Assembly: GCA_007922195.1 (NCBI GenBank)
Contig: ML682231.1
Span: 718,914-782,913 of the forward strand
DNA length: 64,000 bases
Direction: 5' to 3'
Source of the DNA: Podocnemis expansa
Taxonomy: Eukaryota > Chordata > Testudines > Podocnemididae
The notes under the pieces were generated by a model. The model had not been told where the DNA came from. It saw only the letters and a list, made by a program, of their open reading frames with translations, and did not search any database. Within the stretch, counting starts at the first letter, position 1; each line of letters begins with the position of its first letter. A program made the position numbers and the translations under genes. Below are positions 33,362 through 45,720 of the stretch, one piece after another.

Positions 33362-34510
33362 GGGTATGTCCACACATAAGTTTTAAATTGAAATAATACT
33401 GGTTATTTTGATTTAAAAATGTTTATGTCCACATGACGTTTCCTTATTTTAAAATAAGGAGCTCCCTTATTTCGAAATAAGGAAAATCATTTTGATATAA
33501 TAAAACCTAGTTTTATATTGAAATGAGCGTTATCTTGAAACTGTGGCTTCAAAATAACCCAGTGTGGATGTGTTATATCGATATGACCCACATATCGATA
33601 TAACACTCACTTTCCTCCCAGGGTGCATGGCATCCTGGAAGGAAGTCCCCCACCCCCAGCATCCTGGCCAGTGAGCTGATCAGCACCCTAGCCAGGGAGG
33701 TAGGGGAGGTGCATGGGGGGCAAAAGGGGCCCAGCCCCAGGCCAGCTGTTTGGACCAGCTGTGGGGGAAACACCTTGCGCCCCCGCCGCCCAGGGAAAGA
33801 AGTCCCATACACCCCACTGCCCTCCACACCTGGCAGGTGGCAGGGGCAGGTAACCCAGGTGCCTGGCTTCCCTTGGCATGTGCCGGGTGGTGGGAGCAGG
33901 GAAGCTGGCACGCCCTGCTTCCCCCACCACTTCCAGGGTGGCAGGGGCAGAGATGCCAGGAATGCCCTTCTTCCTCTGCCACTTCCAGGGCAGCGGGTGC
34001 AGGGATTGTAGGGCGCCTGCTTCCCTCACCTGGAAGAGGTGGGAGAAGTGGGGCACCCCGCAATCTCTGCCCACGCTGCCAGGGAAGCAGTGAAGAAAAG
34101 GGTCGCCCCGTCATCTCTGCCCTCACTGCCCTGGAAGCAGTGGGGGAAGTGGGGCACACCACAATCTCTGCCCCCACTGCCCTGAAAGTGGTGGGGGAAG
34201 TGGGGTGTCCCCAGCATTTCTGCCCCCACTGCCCTGGAAGCAGCGGGGGAAGTGGGCACCTCGCGATCTCTGCTCTGAGGGCTTTCTTCCCCTGCCACTG
34301 GCTCCAGAGAGGAGAGTGGGGTGGCAACATGGCCCCTCTCTTAAATCAAACCAGCAAGCCCTGTGTAAGGACATGCTAGTTCAAATTGTTTTTTCTTCAT
34401 CTGGCCTTATTAAGTCTCTTCAATTTGAATTGGTTTAATTATTTTTATAGCGATTTAGCTTAAATTGATTCAAGTTGAATTGATTTAAGCATGTACATGT
34501 GGACACAGCC
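33362..34510. mobile_element. Harbinger-like element (1149 bp) with GC-rich minisatellite core
   Basis: Ends GGGTATGTCCACACAT and ATGTGGACACAGCC are inverted repeats, flanked by ATT on both sides (33359-33361 and 34511-34513). The subterminal part has ATATCGATAT-like palindromes. The core at about 33640-34330 is GC-rich and built of repeats; its long frames are by-products of a repeat unit divisible by three, and no transposase is visible. Confidence 0.7.
34036..34270. repeat. About 51-bp minisatellite, four to five copies
   Basis: Units begin at about 34036, 34090, 34140, 34191 and 34243, each with the pattern GGGGGAAGTGGGG, ATCTCTGCCCCCACTGCCCT and GGAAGCA. The spacing is 50-52 bp. It lies inside the Harbinger-like element. 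Confidence 0.8.
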
Positions 34511-34513
34511 ATT

Positions 34514-34925
34514 AAGATATGGGGTAAAATATTCAAAAGCTGTATTTTTAAAACAGTCCATATAGACATCTTCAGTACATCTGCCACTACTTCATCTGGC
34601 CAAGACCATTTCTTTTTCATTTTCCCAAATGCCTGTACAACCTCTTCCTCATTTATGAATTCTGTTATGCAACATTTCAAAGCTTACACATTCCTCATTC
34701 ACACCCCTCATCATTTTCTCTCTTGCCTTTGTGAGTTTGTAAATTGTCTTTTCTCCCTCATGCCATGGTCCAGATATCAGCAGACCTTAGACAGAATCTG
34801 CACAACAATCAGACATATAATCATGAGTTCTGGAAGAAGGCTGTACATGTTGCTGACCCTGCATATGGAAGATGAGAACAATGACTTGGTATTTAAGGGC
34901 CAACATTCCATTAAATATCAATAGA
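34514..34925 (-). pseudogene. Non-LTR reverse transcriptase fragment (minus strand)
   Basis: The minus strand at 34435-34680 contains FINEEEVVQAFGKMKKKW followed by PDEVVADVLKM, which resembles the start of a non-LTR RT domain ('I..AI.KMK.GKA.GPD.V.AEVLK'). The N-terminal part lies within this interval and the rest is cut by the adjacent Harbinger-like element. The clade is not assigned. Confidence 0.45.
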
Positions 34926-35329
34926 CTGTGGGCTCCTGAGTGTTTCAAGTTAGATTTTTGAGTCTCATCTACAAAAGTAAGTCAGATAGGCCTTTTTGAA
35001 AATTTTACCCAGGGGCCTGTACCAAAAGTTTTACAAACTAAGGCTACATCTACAGTATGAGTTAGGGGGTGTGAGTCCCAATTCACATACACAAACTCAC
35101 ACTACTTCTCATCTGAGCTAGCGAGCTGTCACTCAATAGCTCCCCTGAGCACAAACCCACTTGAACCCCCTAAGTATTTATATGAGGCAGGTAGCTTGTA
35201 CTGGTTTTGCTACACTACTGTTTTTAGTGTGCTAGCTCAGAATATAGCTACCTTAAGTAACCGTGTCAGCAGAGATTCACACCCCTAGTTTGCAATGTCA
35301 GACATACTGCCAAGAAGACAAATGTCATG

Positions 35330-35645
35330 TAAGTACATAAAAGGCTGCTACAAGGGGGGAAAAATTGTCCTCATTAACCTCTCAGGAAAGAACAAGAGGC
35401 TGTGAGCTTAAATTGCAGAAAGGTGGTTAAGCTTGATCATTAGGAGGAACATCCTCCCAGGGTAGTTAAGCACTAGAATAAATTGGCTGTGGAGACTGTG
35501 GCATCTTTGTCACTGGAGATTTTTAAGAGTAGGTTGGACAGACACCTGTCAGGGATGGTCTAGATAATATTTTGTCCTGCTTTGAGTTCAGGCAACTAGA
35601 GCAGAAGACCTCTTGAATTCCCTTCCAGTCCTACGGTTCTATATC
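35330..35645 (+). mobile_element. CR1 LINE, 3' end fragment
   Basis: Carries TTAAATTGCAGAAAGGTGG, CACTGGAGATTTTTAAGAGT, AGGTTGGACAGACACCTGTC and CCCTTCCAGTCCTACGGTTC, the CR1 C-terminal and 3' UTR signature. Confidence 0.75.
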
Positions 35646-35649
35646 AAAG

Positions 35650-37470
35650 GCAGGCAGAGAAAGAACACTCAAGTATATACAATTTTCATTTCATATGTAT
35701 ATTTGTTATTTTAACTATCTAAAGCAAGTCAACAACTCCCACCCATCTCCCTCTCATTAACCATCATTAATTGACTGATATCAGTTAGCCATCACAGCAG
35801 AGAGAGGCTTTCAGGAGGGATTTGACATAGGATAGTGTAATGGGTCAGTTCATGTAAAACATTTAGACTTGATTATGTAATTTGTTATCTGTGAACATAC
35901 TGAGACAAACAACTATCTGAAATAAAGATAAGCTACATTTTGGTACAGTAGTTTGATACAGTCATCATGACAGTTACTAGAAGATTGTACCAGAAAGCTC
36001 ATAAATAATGACCTGACAATATTTCCTGATATCTAATCCTATTAGAAAAGGTTATTTGGTATGATTTATTTACTTGGATGCACTGTAACAAAGGTACTAA
36101 AGTGCATGATGGTTTTCAGTTTGTAGTCATCATATAAGTATTATATGTCCCTGCTGAAACTATATGTGTGAAAAACCATGGAAATATGAAAAGCCAAAAT
36201 ACCCTCACAATTATATATATTATTTAATGTTTTTCAGGACCTAGAATAGGACAAAAGAAAGCCACAGTTATTCTAAAGCAATTTCAGTGGTATTCATTAT
36301 TATAGAACTACTTCAGTGGATATGGGATCAAATAAAATCAATATGAAAAGTGTAATTATGACTACAAAACAAGTTGTTGATGTAATTGTAGCAATCTACT
36401 CACAAAAGCCTGAATACCAATTTTAAACACAAATTATTGGCATCATCATGTACAAAAAAAATTCTTGAGTAAATAAGATTGTCTCACTTTAAACTGTGCT
36501 ATAATAACTATTATTAGGAGGCTGAGGGAAGGAATGCTTAGTCCCAATAGGTGCTGCAGGGTTAGGAGTAACCCACAGATGATTAACATAGGTATGCAAA
36601 GCCCACTGAAGAGAAAGCAAGCTAGTTAGATTTCTTTATCAGATTTAAGCCATGCTCTGTATAATTCCATGCTTTGCATAAAATCATTGCCCATACTGCT
36701 CTTTGTGAATCACAAGCAAACATGACTCCTTCTAAATTCCTGTTCTTTTTTGGAGACAAGTCGCAGAAGACATTTGTGTGGTCTGCACTTGTGTGCTGAA
36801 AGTCGGTCTAGAGGTTCACTGTAGATTTGACCTCAAGCACAACAGAACATGGTTCCCCACTGATGTTTGCACCTTCTACACACAGATATTCATCTCCTTA
36901 TCTCAAATTTGCCTCTGTGATCCAAAGAAACAAATGGAGTACTGCTCTGGAATAATACTTTTTACTGCATACATAAGATAACAAAATTGTCTCCACTTCC
37001 CTCTCTACAAAAAAAAAAAAAATTAGAATGAACTTCAGCTTGTTGTAACAAATATCTGAATTGTGTTGTGACAAAAGATAAGAATGCAATATGCTGAAAG
37101 TGAAAAAAAAGCAATGGAAAACATTAGTCTTTAACTTGCAAACACCAACGTGTTTATCTTTATTCTTCTTCTATTAAAATCAGGGGAACTAGTTGTTTTA
37201 ATAGAAAAAACGTAAGCATATAAACATAGGTATTCTTGATGTATTCCTGAATATAGATATTCAGCAACACATCAAGAATGCCTGTTATTTGGAAAGCATC
37301 TAAACTTATTTTTTTTTAAGCAGCCTTTTGAAAAATCCCATTACTTGTGAGAAAAAAACTACCTACCAGTAGATTCAAGAAAAAGAAAAAAGTGGTAATT
37401 TTAACTTCGAGGACTGAATCACTCTTTGTGTAATGTAAACAGAGACCAAAATGCAAACTGAATTAGGATA
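35650..37470. other. Intronic sequence, nothing recognised
   Basis: AT-rich DNA with no exon or repeat family recognised. Confidence 0.5.
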
Positions 37471-37474
37471 ATAA

Positions 37475-37928
37475 GGCCATGTCCACACCTCCATGCTTAA
37501 ATCGATTCAAGTTGAATCGATTTAAGCGAAATCAAAATAAAAATCATTAAATCGATTCAACTTGAATCGATTTAAGCAAAAACACCAAATCGAAACAGCA
37601 AGTCTGGCCAGTGGCGGAGATAGGGTGGCACCCCCAATCTCAGCCCCTGCCACCTGTCCAGCAGTGGGGGATGCAGGGCATCGGGGGCACCATTCCCCAA
37701 CCCTGTGTACTCCCCTCTCCATGGCCAGGGTCCTGATTCCCTCCCTGGTGAGGGTGCTGAGGGGGCAGGCCTTCCTTCCTGGGTGCCATGCACCCTGGGA
37801 GGAAAGTCAAAGCTATTGATTCGGTACAATGTTGTTTCAAAACAAGGCATCCGAACGGCCTTGTTTTGAAACAATCATTTCACTTCAACCACTGTTTTGC
37901 TTTAAATTAGGTACATGTGGACATTCCC
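37475..37928. mobile_element. Harbinger-like MITE (454 bp)
   Basis: Ends GGCCATGTCCACACC and ACATGTGGACATTCCC are inverted repeats, flanked by TAA on both sides (37472-37474 and 37929-37931), a perfect TWA-type duplication. Two long palindromes (AATCGATTCAAGTTGAATCG, twice) follow the left end. The centre is GC-rich. Confidence 0.78.
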
Positions 37929-38275
37929 TAAAAGAATTATTAAATAAGAATGTATGGGTGCAATTATTCTTTTTTCCTTTAAGTCCATAGGCCTTAAGTT
38001 TAACATTGTTGTGTTAAACAATGTGTACTCCACTACAGCACAGGTCAGAGAGGCATAATTTACAAAACTTAGCTTTATCTCTGATAGCTCTTTGTTCTAC
38101 ACGTTGCTTTCTTATCCTCTGTTACATCTGTACATTTTCAAAATCACATATCAAAGCCCATCAGCAATAGAAGCTTCCTATCAATAAATCTACCCAAACC
38201 AACAAGGGATTTGAAATGAAGAGAAGTGGTTGCAGCTGTTGACTAGGCAAAGCTGACTTTCTTTTACATTGTTTA

Positions 38276-38535
38276 CAATATTGTTGTATCTGTGTTGATC
38301 CCTGGATATGAGAGAGACAAAGGGCATGGGGCAATATCTTTTATTAGACCAACATCTGTTGCTGTAAGGGATGAACTTCCAACCTTTACAAAACTTTTCA
38401 TGTCTCAGGAAGGTAACCAGAGTATTTAAGCTAACACAAATGGAGATGAATTGTAAGCAGGAGGGGCTCAGACATGCTGCAGGAGACCACTTAATTTTAG
38501 ATGGGCAGTTGTGAGTTAGATTGTTAAGCATAAGA
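38276..38535 (-). mobile_element. PLE tail of a second family (minus strand)
   Basis: The plus strand reads TTGTATCTGTGTTGATCCC, GAGAGACAAAGGGCATGGGG and ATATCTTTTATTAGACCAAC. This is the complement of a tail distinct from the one repeated elsewhere in the window, but with the same organisation. I recall this motif as a common reptilian repeat linked to Penelope-like elements; that link is from memory. Confidence 0.55.
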
Positions 38536-39562
38536 GTATCCCTCAGAGTTGAGAGTTCTATGTGATGTCTCCTGAGAATGTCATAAGCCATTGAAATTAT
38601 TTGTTGAGTCCAAACGGTGGCTGGGGGGAACTCAGTCATCATTCTTGCCCCACATAGCATCTGCCTGGAGTGGTAGCTGCACCACTGTGGTAAGTGCTGG
38701 GCCAGAAGGGGTGCCCAGTTCAGTTCTCTTTCTCTTCTTGCCTACATGGTGCACAGAGAGTTAGACATGGATCACTGGGATTATATGCCCATCCCTTTGC
38801 CACTGCTACAACGGTGCAGGAAACTCTCAGCTGTTCCAGTACAGAATGTGCTGATGATGATTAGGCAGTGCTGTTGGCCCAGCTTCAGAATGTTTTTGTC
38901 TATTTATTATTTTGGCAGGCTGCCAAAATTTTCCTCCAAAATGCAAATAAGAGAAAAATCGTGACCTTAACCATTCATAACTCACCAAAGGCTGAATGGA
39001 TTTCATCAAAGAAAAGTCACTTTCATAGCCTGAGGGCTCTCTCTCTTCCAGATTACAAGGTGTGCTGCAAACAGTGATGTGGGAAAGCCTCTAAAAATAG
39101 GTCACAAGAATCTATATGACAGTAAGCGTTAGGCAACTTCAATATAGGGGGCCATATCAGATAGATAAGTCACAATTTTCAAATATTTTCAAATTTGGGA
39201 GCCTAAAATTAGGCACCTATATGAAAATGATCTGATTTGCAAAGGAGTTTAGCCTCTGCAACTTCAAAAGACTTAAATACTGTATTCTGTCAACAATAGT
39301 TTTCCATTTTAAAAAATAGCAGCTAATTGAACAAGACTTCTATAGTGCTATAAATTTTGGGGAGTAGAATATTATCAATCTATCCCTAAAATGTGGCTAG
39401 CTAAGCACTTAAGATTAATGTGAGAAAATCATGGATGAATTCATAAATCACATATTAAGTATTTAATCATATCTGCAACTGGTGCAAATCAACATAGCTT
39501 CTTTAAGTTCAATGGAACTGTGCTAATTCACAGCAGCTGACCCTTGACAATATAGATTGGTG

Positions 39563-39722
39563 CCAAAGGGGTAGCCATGTTAGTCTAGTTCAGCAAAAAC
39601 AAGGAGTTCTGTGGCACTTAAAGACTAACAAATTTATTTATTGTGTGAGCTTTCGAGGGAGAAAATCCCACTTTGTCAGATGCTTTGAAGATGGGGGAAC
39701 TTACAGAATGGGAGGAAAATAA
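39563..39722 (-). mobile_element. PLE tail (minus strand) with 11-bp target duplication
   Basis: ATAGATTGGTG flanks the insert at 39552-39562 and 39723-39733. The insert is the complement of the tail: GGGGTAGCCATGTTAGTC, TGTGGCACTTAAAGACTAAC, the hairpin strand AGGGAGAAAATCCC, and a truncated upstream end. Only one orientation is present. Confidence 0.88.
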
Positions 39723-39734
39723 ATAGATTGGTGA

Positions 39735-41595
39735 TGGTCCTTGTTAGAGAACAGATTCTGACCATAAGATTACTGTACTCACTTTCTGAACAATGCATAT
39801 TATTACTACCCATAGTTATTTCACTACAGGTGTTTCAACAATGATTTGTTGTTACCAAAAAGAAATTATTAAAAGCTCATTTATCATTGTTGCTGCAGCT
39901 GAAGTCAATTTAGCTGCTGCATGAGAATTCAGTAATATGTATGCAACAGCGCAACTGAAGTTAGAGAGCCTACTCTGTAAAGTATAAAATGTGATTGTAG
40001 GTACCCAACACTTATTATCCATCATCTTCATATGCTTCATTTGGGGGGATGCTTCTTAGCAACAGAAGAGGAAAGGTTACTTTGAATCCACCTCAAATTG
40101 TACTGCTAAAGTTAGTATGAAAATAGTTGTGTTTAAAAATCCATTGGTCAATCTAGGGAAAAATTACATTTTCAAGAGCAATTCTGTTACAGCTCTAAGA
40201 CTTTAGCTCAAGCACACAGTTCTTAATTCAGTCACTTATTCACTGAAGCACACAGTTCTTATTCACTACTTCAACAGCTGAAATATTTTGGTTAGGTCAG
40301 CAGCACTGTGTTCAGTTTAGTGAGATGCCTTTTATTCCTTTTTCAAAGCAGGTGAACAAGGTTTTATGAATAAGTGTTATTTACCTTCATGCAAAGAATT
40401 CCATTAAAGACAGGTCTTTGGCACAATAAATTGTATCTCTGCAAAGAAGTTGATCTGGCTCTCCTGTCCTTGATTTTACAGAACTCTTGTAGATGTAATT
40501 ACAAAGTTAGGCCCATTCAATGACTTAATATGCACAGCTTCCTGATTTTTTGCTAAACACATTCCTCTGCCTTTGCTGAAGAGGAATAGTAAGCATATTC
40601 AAGCAACCAGTCCCTTATAAAACCCTACTCCTGTATGCTGTTCTTCAGAAGCCATTTGATGTGACTAGACTGGCAAGCAGAAACTGCAATCAATTTCCAG
40701 CTTACTACCAGGGAAAATAGTTGCTTATCAGACACTATTAATCAACTCAACAGGCTCTCTAATAGACTATTATCTATCTGTCAGCGATTTAGTGATGCTA
40801 CTGCAACGTTTTTTAAAAATATATTACATATTTAACTCACTGATTCAACCATTTGGGTTCTAATTTTGTAGGAATTGATGGAAATCTGAATAATAAAGAA
40901 CCAAATATAACAGTGGGCTTTATCCCATCATTTATAAGTTATGTCATATAACACTCTGGATCATATGGGTCTTGTGTGTCTTAAGTAAGAATCAATAACT
41001 GCCTATTAGCCAACCCAACAATATAATCATGCACTGGCCTTAAATGTAATGAAATACAAATTTCAAATATATGCAAGGGATTCCCTCTGTTTCTAGGAGA
41101 ATGCATGCTTGTGTATATATATATAATTTATAAAATATATATGCACAAGAACAGACATGCACATGCCTGATACAGGCATAGGAGGAGGTCTAAATTCAAA
41201 CTGTTTGTTTCACATGATGCATATCGTAAAATAGGAGACCCTACCTATCACAATGGGTATGCCTAGAAACTGCATGAATGCACTGGAGATGAATGGGCAC
41301 AATCTGCTCATGCTGATACTGCTTGATAGAATGACTGGAAAGCTGCTGTTTCCACCTGTTCTCTGCTGTAATTGTCATTGTATGGTCTTTGACAAGATGA
41401 GACAAGGACATACCCTGGCTTCTCTGAATGAACATAATCAATCTCAAGAGTTCCCTCTTCCAAATATAAAAACCTCCACAAAAGAGAAACAAGTACCATG
41501 GGCTGTCTGATGGCTCTGGGGTTTCTAATAAAAAACTATTCCACAGTTGCCCATCCACAGCATAAAGAGGTATTAGGCCATTTATCTACCCCCTG
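39735..41595. other. Intronic sequence, nothing recognised
   Basis: AT-rich DNA, with a (TA)n-rich patch near 41115. Open frames at 41241-41558 show no domain I recognise. Confidence 0.45.
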
Positions 41596-41882
41596 CACCT
41601 AACTCTGTGGCTCCCAGCCTGTACTCTGAGGGCCAATAGTGGCCCACAGAGTCTTTCAGAGTGGTCCATGGCTCCCCTCATGCTGACTGAAGAAGAGAGC
41701 TGCTGCATAAGGATCAAAAGGGAGCTGCTGCATAATGATCAAAAGAGAGCACATTCCCATGGAGCTACAAGACTGGTGCAAGACACTTTGCTAGAGAAAA
41801 GGGAGGGGAGTGCTGATCTCCCACCTCCTTGGATGCAGCAGGGAGCATAGCAAAGCACTCTGCCTGGGTCCCTAGGCACTGG

Positions 41883-42256
41883 GGTATGTCTAATTACGGG
41901 CTTAAATTGACTTAAGGAGGGTTAAGTCAACTTAAGCAACTCCCTGGTCACATTTGGAGTTTGGAGTTTGTTAAGTAGACTTACGCACTTACTTAATGTT
42001 CCCATTAAAGATGATTTAATAAAGTCGAGTTAGTGCATTACAGACTTTTAAGTCAATTTTTTAAAATTGACTTAAGCAAGGGGACCCATTTAAAGTCAAC
42101 TTTATTAAGCCGACTTTATACATGTCCCTTAGCTTAGGTTGACATTATAAAGTCAACTTAAAAAATGTGGGGCCTCACTAAGTTGGCTTAATGAAGTCGA
42201 CTTTAAGTAGACATTATTAAGTAGACTTAACTGAGCCCTGTAGTGTGGATATAGCC
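41883..42256. mobile_element. Inverted-repeat MITE rich in TTAAGTCGACTT-like palindromes
   Basis: Ends GGTATGTCTAATTACGGG and GTGTGGATATAGCC are partial inverted repeats, flanked by TGG on both sides. The interior is made of repeated AAGTCGACTTAA-like words in both orientations. It may lie within an older hAT-like element, since AGTTGGAAACCACTGG near 42721 resembles a hAT end and a weak counterpart lies near 41602. Confidence 0.5.
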
Positions 42257-42804
42257 TGGGATCTCTGCTGGAACCAGAGGGAGGTATGAACTGATTTTCT
42301 ATCCCCCTAGCTGCAGAAGGCTGACACTGCATAGGGGCCTAAGCAGAGTGCACAGGGCTATAGAACATTTGGTTTCTCTGATGTGGTCAGGGGGTTGGAG
42401 ATCAGCAAGGAGGCAGCCTTTTGTGCACCCCATTGTGCAGCCACTGTAACTTAACTTGCAGGTCATGTACTTCAGTGGGAAGTGACAGATGTTCATATCC
42501 GCTAGTGGTTTCTCTGTGAGTGTATGACATACTATGAGTAACTAGCAGATGTAAAATAGTGAATGTAAAAATGAGCACACTAGTATCAAAATGTTTTCTT
42601 AAATATGTAGTGGTTATAGTCCTTAATGGTGTACATATCTCTACATTTTTTTTTATGAGTAGATAGACTGATGGCCCTTCAGGGTTGTAATGATGATATT
42701 TCTGACCCTTAAGCAAAAAAAGTTGGAAACCACTGGCCTAAGCTATGTACCTGAGCTGTGCGCAAGGGACAAAACAGAATGCAATTCATCTTCCAGGTGA
42801 CACC

Positions 42805-44015
42805 AGGCACCGTACAAGACTATAATGTAGCTCCCTTTGCCTGTCCCTGGATCCCCAGCCAGGGGTGGGGACAGGAGAGGCGGGTGCCACCACAGGCAAC
42901 CCGGCCTGAATTCCTGACTTGAAACTGAGCTGGGAGTGGCAGGTGCCACCTGGGGCAGCCTGGCCTGGGATGGGGCCAGGAGAGGCAGGCGTCACTGCCA
43001 GCAGCTGGGCCTCAGATCTCCAGCTGGGGACGGGCATGGGAGAGGCAGAGGCTGCCCCAGACATTCATGGCACTGGCGCTGGGACTCAGGGCACATGCCC
43101 CCTGTGCCAGGCGCCAGCAATGCTCCTGGGTTAAAGTGTAATTTGATGGGCCCTGGAACCCTGCTAATTGGGTGGGCCCCCTTCCCGCATGGGTGGGCCT
43201 ACCCCCGCAAATCCAGGCCACCCTCCCACATGTCCGCCCACCCCCCCACATGCCAGCCCCCTACCCGCCAACCATGCACACCAGCTTCTACCCCCCAAAT
43301 GCCAGCCCCTCATACCAGCTCCTGCCCCCCACATGCAGCTCCCACACCAGCTCCTGCCCCCCACATGCAGCGTCCCACCCCAGCTCCTGCCTTCTGCCCC
43401 TATCTAACCACTGGTCCCCCAACCCCCCACTGTGCTGATCCTTCCTCCCCCGCTGTCTCAGGTTGAACCCCCCCCATGCCCTGGGGCATGGGCCCAGGCC
43501 CCACCCCCGACCTGCAGGCCCCACCCCCAGCCTGCAGGCCCAGCCCACTGGCCCACCGCCGCGGATGGCTAGGCCCTGCATCTCTGGCCAGGGATGGGGC
43601 TGCCACCAGTGTGCACCGCCGGGCCCCGGATTGCATGCTGCGGCCGCGGGTGGCTGGGCCCAAGATCCCTGGCTGGGGACGGGGACGAAAGTGGCCGCAG
43701 TAGGCCGCGCCCTGCATCCCTGGCCAGGGACAGGGCCGCCGCTGCCACTGGTGGCCGGGCCCCGGATCCGTGGCCAGGGACAGGGCCGGAAGTGGCTGCA
43801 GGAGGCTGGGCCCCGCATCCCCAGCCGCGGATGGGGCTGCCGCAGCCGCGGGTGGCCAGGCCCCACATCCCCGGCCGGGGACAGGGCCAGAAGTGGCCAC
43901 GGGTGACCAGGTCCCGGATCTCTGGCCCAATTGGGCCAGAGATCCGGGGCACTGGCTCTGGGGTTCGGGGCATGTGCCCCAGGGTGCCCAGCGCCAGCAA
44001 TGCCTCTGACTAGGG
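42805..44015. repeat. GC-rich tandem/minisatellite array
   Basis: About 1.2 kb of very GC-rich DNA in AT-rich intron. Variants of CCCTGGCCAGGGACAGGGCC recur every 40-75 bp. The sequence around GGCGCTGGGACTCAGGGC and CGCCAGCAATGC occurs near 43072-43122 and again near 43955-44005. Part of the centre (43200-43440) is a pyrimidine-rich CCCCCACATGC array. Six-frame openness comes from base composition; no domain is seen. Confidence 0.65.
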
Positions 44016-44019
44016 GCTT

Positions 44020-45160
44020 GCTTGTCCAGATCAGAATGACGCATGTATTCACAGAAGGGAGGCTTGAGTTGAAACCTGACCAGGTTTAGGGTGCAGTACA
44101 GATACAACCTAATACAGTATGCAAGAGCTATGAGGCCCTGCAACACAACCATGCCACTTGTGTCCTTGCCCCTCTCCCCCAACAGTGAGACTAAAGTGGT
44201 GCACAGAACTGTGCTGCAGGTTAATAAACTTCACCCAGAGAGGAGGGAATTTTCTTGCACATACATTTAGAAGCAATTATCAGCTAACTGACATGAAGGG
44301 AATTTAATGGGCATTAATCTAATTCCCAATGGTCAGGTATCCGGATGACAAAAACCACGACAATCCCTTCTTGCTGGATTTATAACCATATTTATGGACC
44401 CAGATACCAGTAGTAAGAATGGTATATCAATAGACAATACCATTACCAGATGTCCCAAGATTAGGGGCTTTGTCTGATAGGCAATTTATCATGCTGGAGC
44501 CTATGCTGATTTCTTATATTTACTTTCTGGTCACCCTACCAGACAAGCAAGCAGGGAAAAACTAACAAAGAAGAAAAATCTAGCTGATCTCAAAGGAAAA
44601 CATGTTTTTGCTTAAAGAAATCACAGTTTTTTTAAAAACAACTATACAATCATGATTAAACATTAAAACACTCCCAGGTATGACAACTTCAGGTCATCTG
44701 ATTAGAAAATAATGATCAAGTAAACTGCATTTATGTTACAAGACAGTTTTAATTTCTCTCTTCAATTTTTACAAAATGTTGGATAAAAAATGTTAGAAGA
44801 AAAAAAGTGATTTGGCTGAGGTACAGCTTTTCAATTAACCTTAGGTAAGTGTACCCTGTCACAAGAATAAACTGGATTCCAAGAGGAAAGTAGTGGATGT
44901 TACATGCACAATTTACTAGGTTAGCATAGCGTGCTCCATAATGTTTCCTGTGCCCTCAAAGCCTCTGCCAAAAGGTTGTTTCAGAAGCACTGAATGGATT
45001 TTACTGTTTTAAACCTCTAAAAACTAACTACATTAACTGCAAGTAAAAATTGAGAAGTACAAAGCCTGAATTTCCCATGAAAGCACACAGGATTTGGGTT
45101 TGCAGTAAGAAATCTAAAAGGTAAAAAAGAATGGGGAACAGTGACTTCTAGGAAGTTTCT
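44020..45160. other. Intronic sequence, nothing recognised
   Basis: AT-rich DNA without a supportable gene or repeat family. Confidence 0.45.
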
Positions 45161-45171
45161 ACTTTTAACCT

Positions 45172-45346
45172 AAAACAAACAAAGAGGCCTGTGGCACTTA
45201 AAGACTAACAAATTTAATTATTGCATGAGCTCTCATGAGAGAAAATCCTACTTCACTTTGTTAGATGCTTTGAAGATGGGGGAACTTACAGAGTGAGAGG
45301 AAATAAATGCAGGGAAGTGTAAGTCATGGGAACAGGTCACACTATA
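45172..45346 (-). mobile_element. PLE tail (minus strand) with 11-bp target duplication
   Basis: ACTTTTAACCT occurs at 45161-45171 and 45347-45357. The insert is a minus-strand tail: CTGTGGCACTTAAAGACTAAC, ATTGCATGAGCTCTCATGAG, and ATGGGGGAACTTACAGAGTG at its upstream end. Confidence 0.88.
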
Positions 45347-45379
45347 ACTTTTAACCTGACACAGTTATCAGCTGGATTG

Positions 45380-45450
45380 CTAATCTTTTTCTTTTACTTT
45401 GTTTTGCTTTGTTTTTGTTTGTTTGTTTTTGTTTTGTTTTTATTTAATTT
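45380..45450. repeat. (TTTTG)n low-complexity run
   Basis: Irregular TTTTG/TTTG repeats on the plus strand. Confidence 0.8.
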
Positions 45451-45720
45451 GGTTAATTAGGAAAACTATGATGTTATAACTAAACTGAGCACGTAGATTA
45501 CTTCCTTGCATTCAGTAAATGGATAAGATTTAACACATTCATTTGTAACACACACTGTCATACACAGGAAGACAGGTCGCTCATGCATTTCAGAATTTTA
45601 CATATACCAGTAAATAGTCTGTAACAGACTGAAGACAGTTATAACTCATATTTATCAGTAACCAGGCTGAAACACTGAGTTACATGGCTGCTAAGAGGCG
45701 AATTTGGAACTTTGAAGGAT

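Noticed and set aside
33573..34438. Frames up to 216 codons, both strands
   Set aside because: Produced by a GC-rich core and a minisatellite unit divisible by three.
38190..38660. 156-codon minus-strand frame
   Set aside because: Covers a PLE-type tail repeat; no protein similarity recognised.
41241..41558. 105-codon minus-strand frame
   Set aside because: No recognisable domain, no splice context tying it to MYO16.
42786..44182. Proline/glycine-rich frames up to 260 codons
   Set aside because: Tandem GC-rich repeats; collagen- or mucin-like look is compositional and no splice or domain evidence exists.
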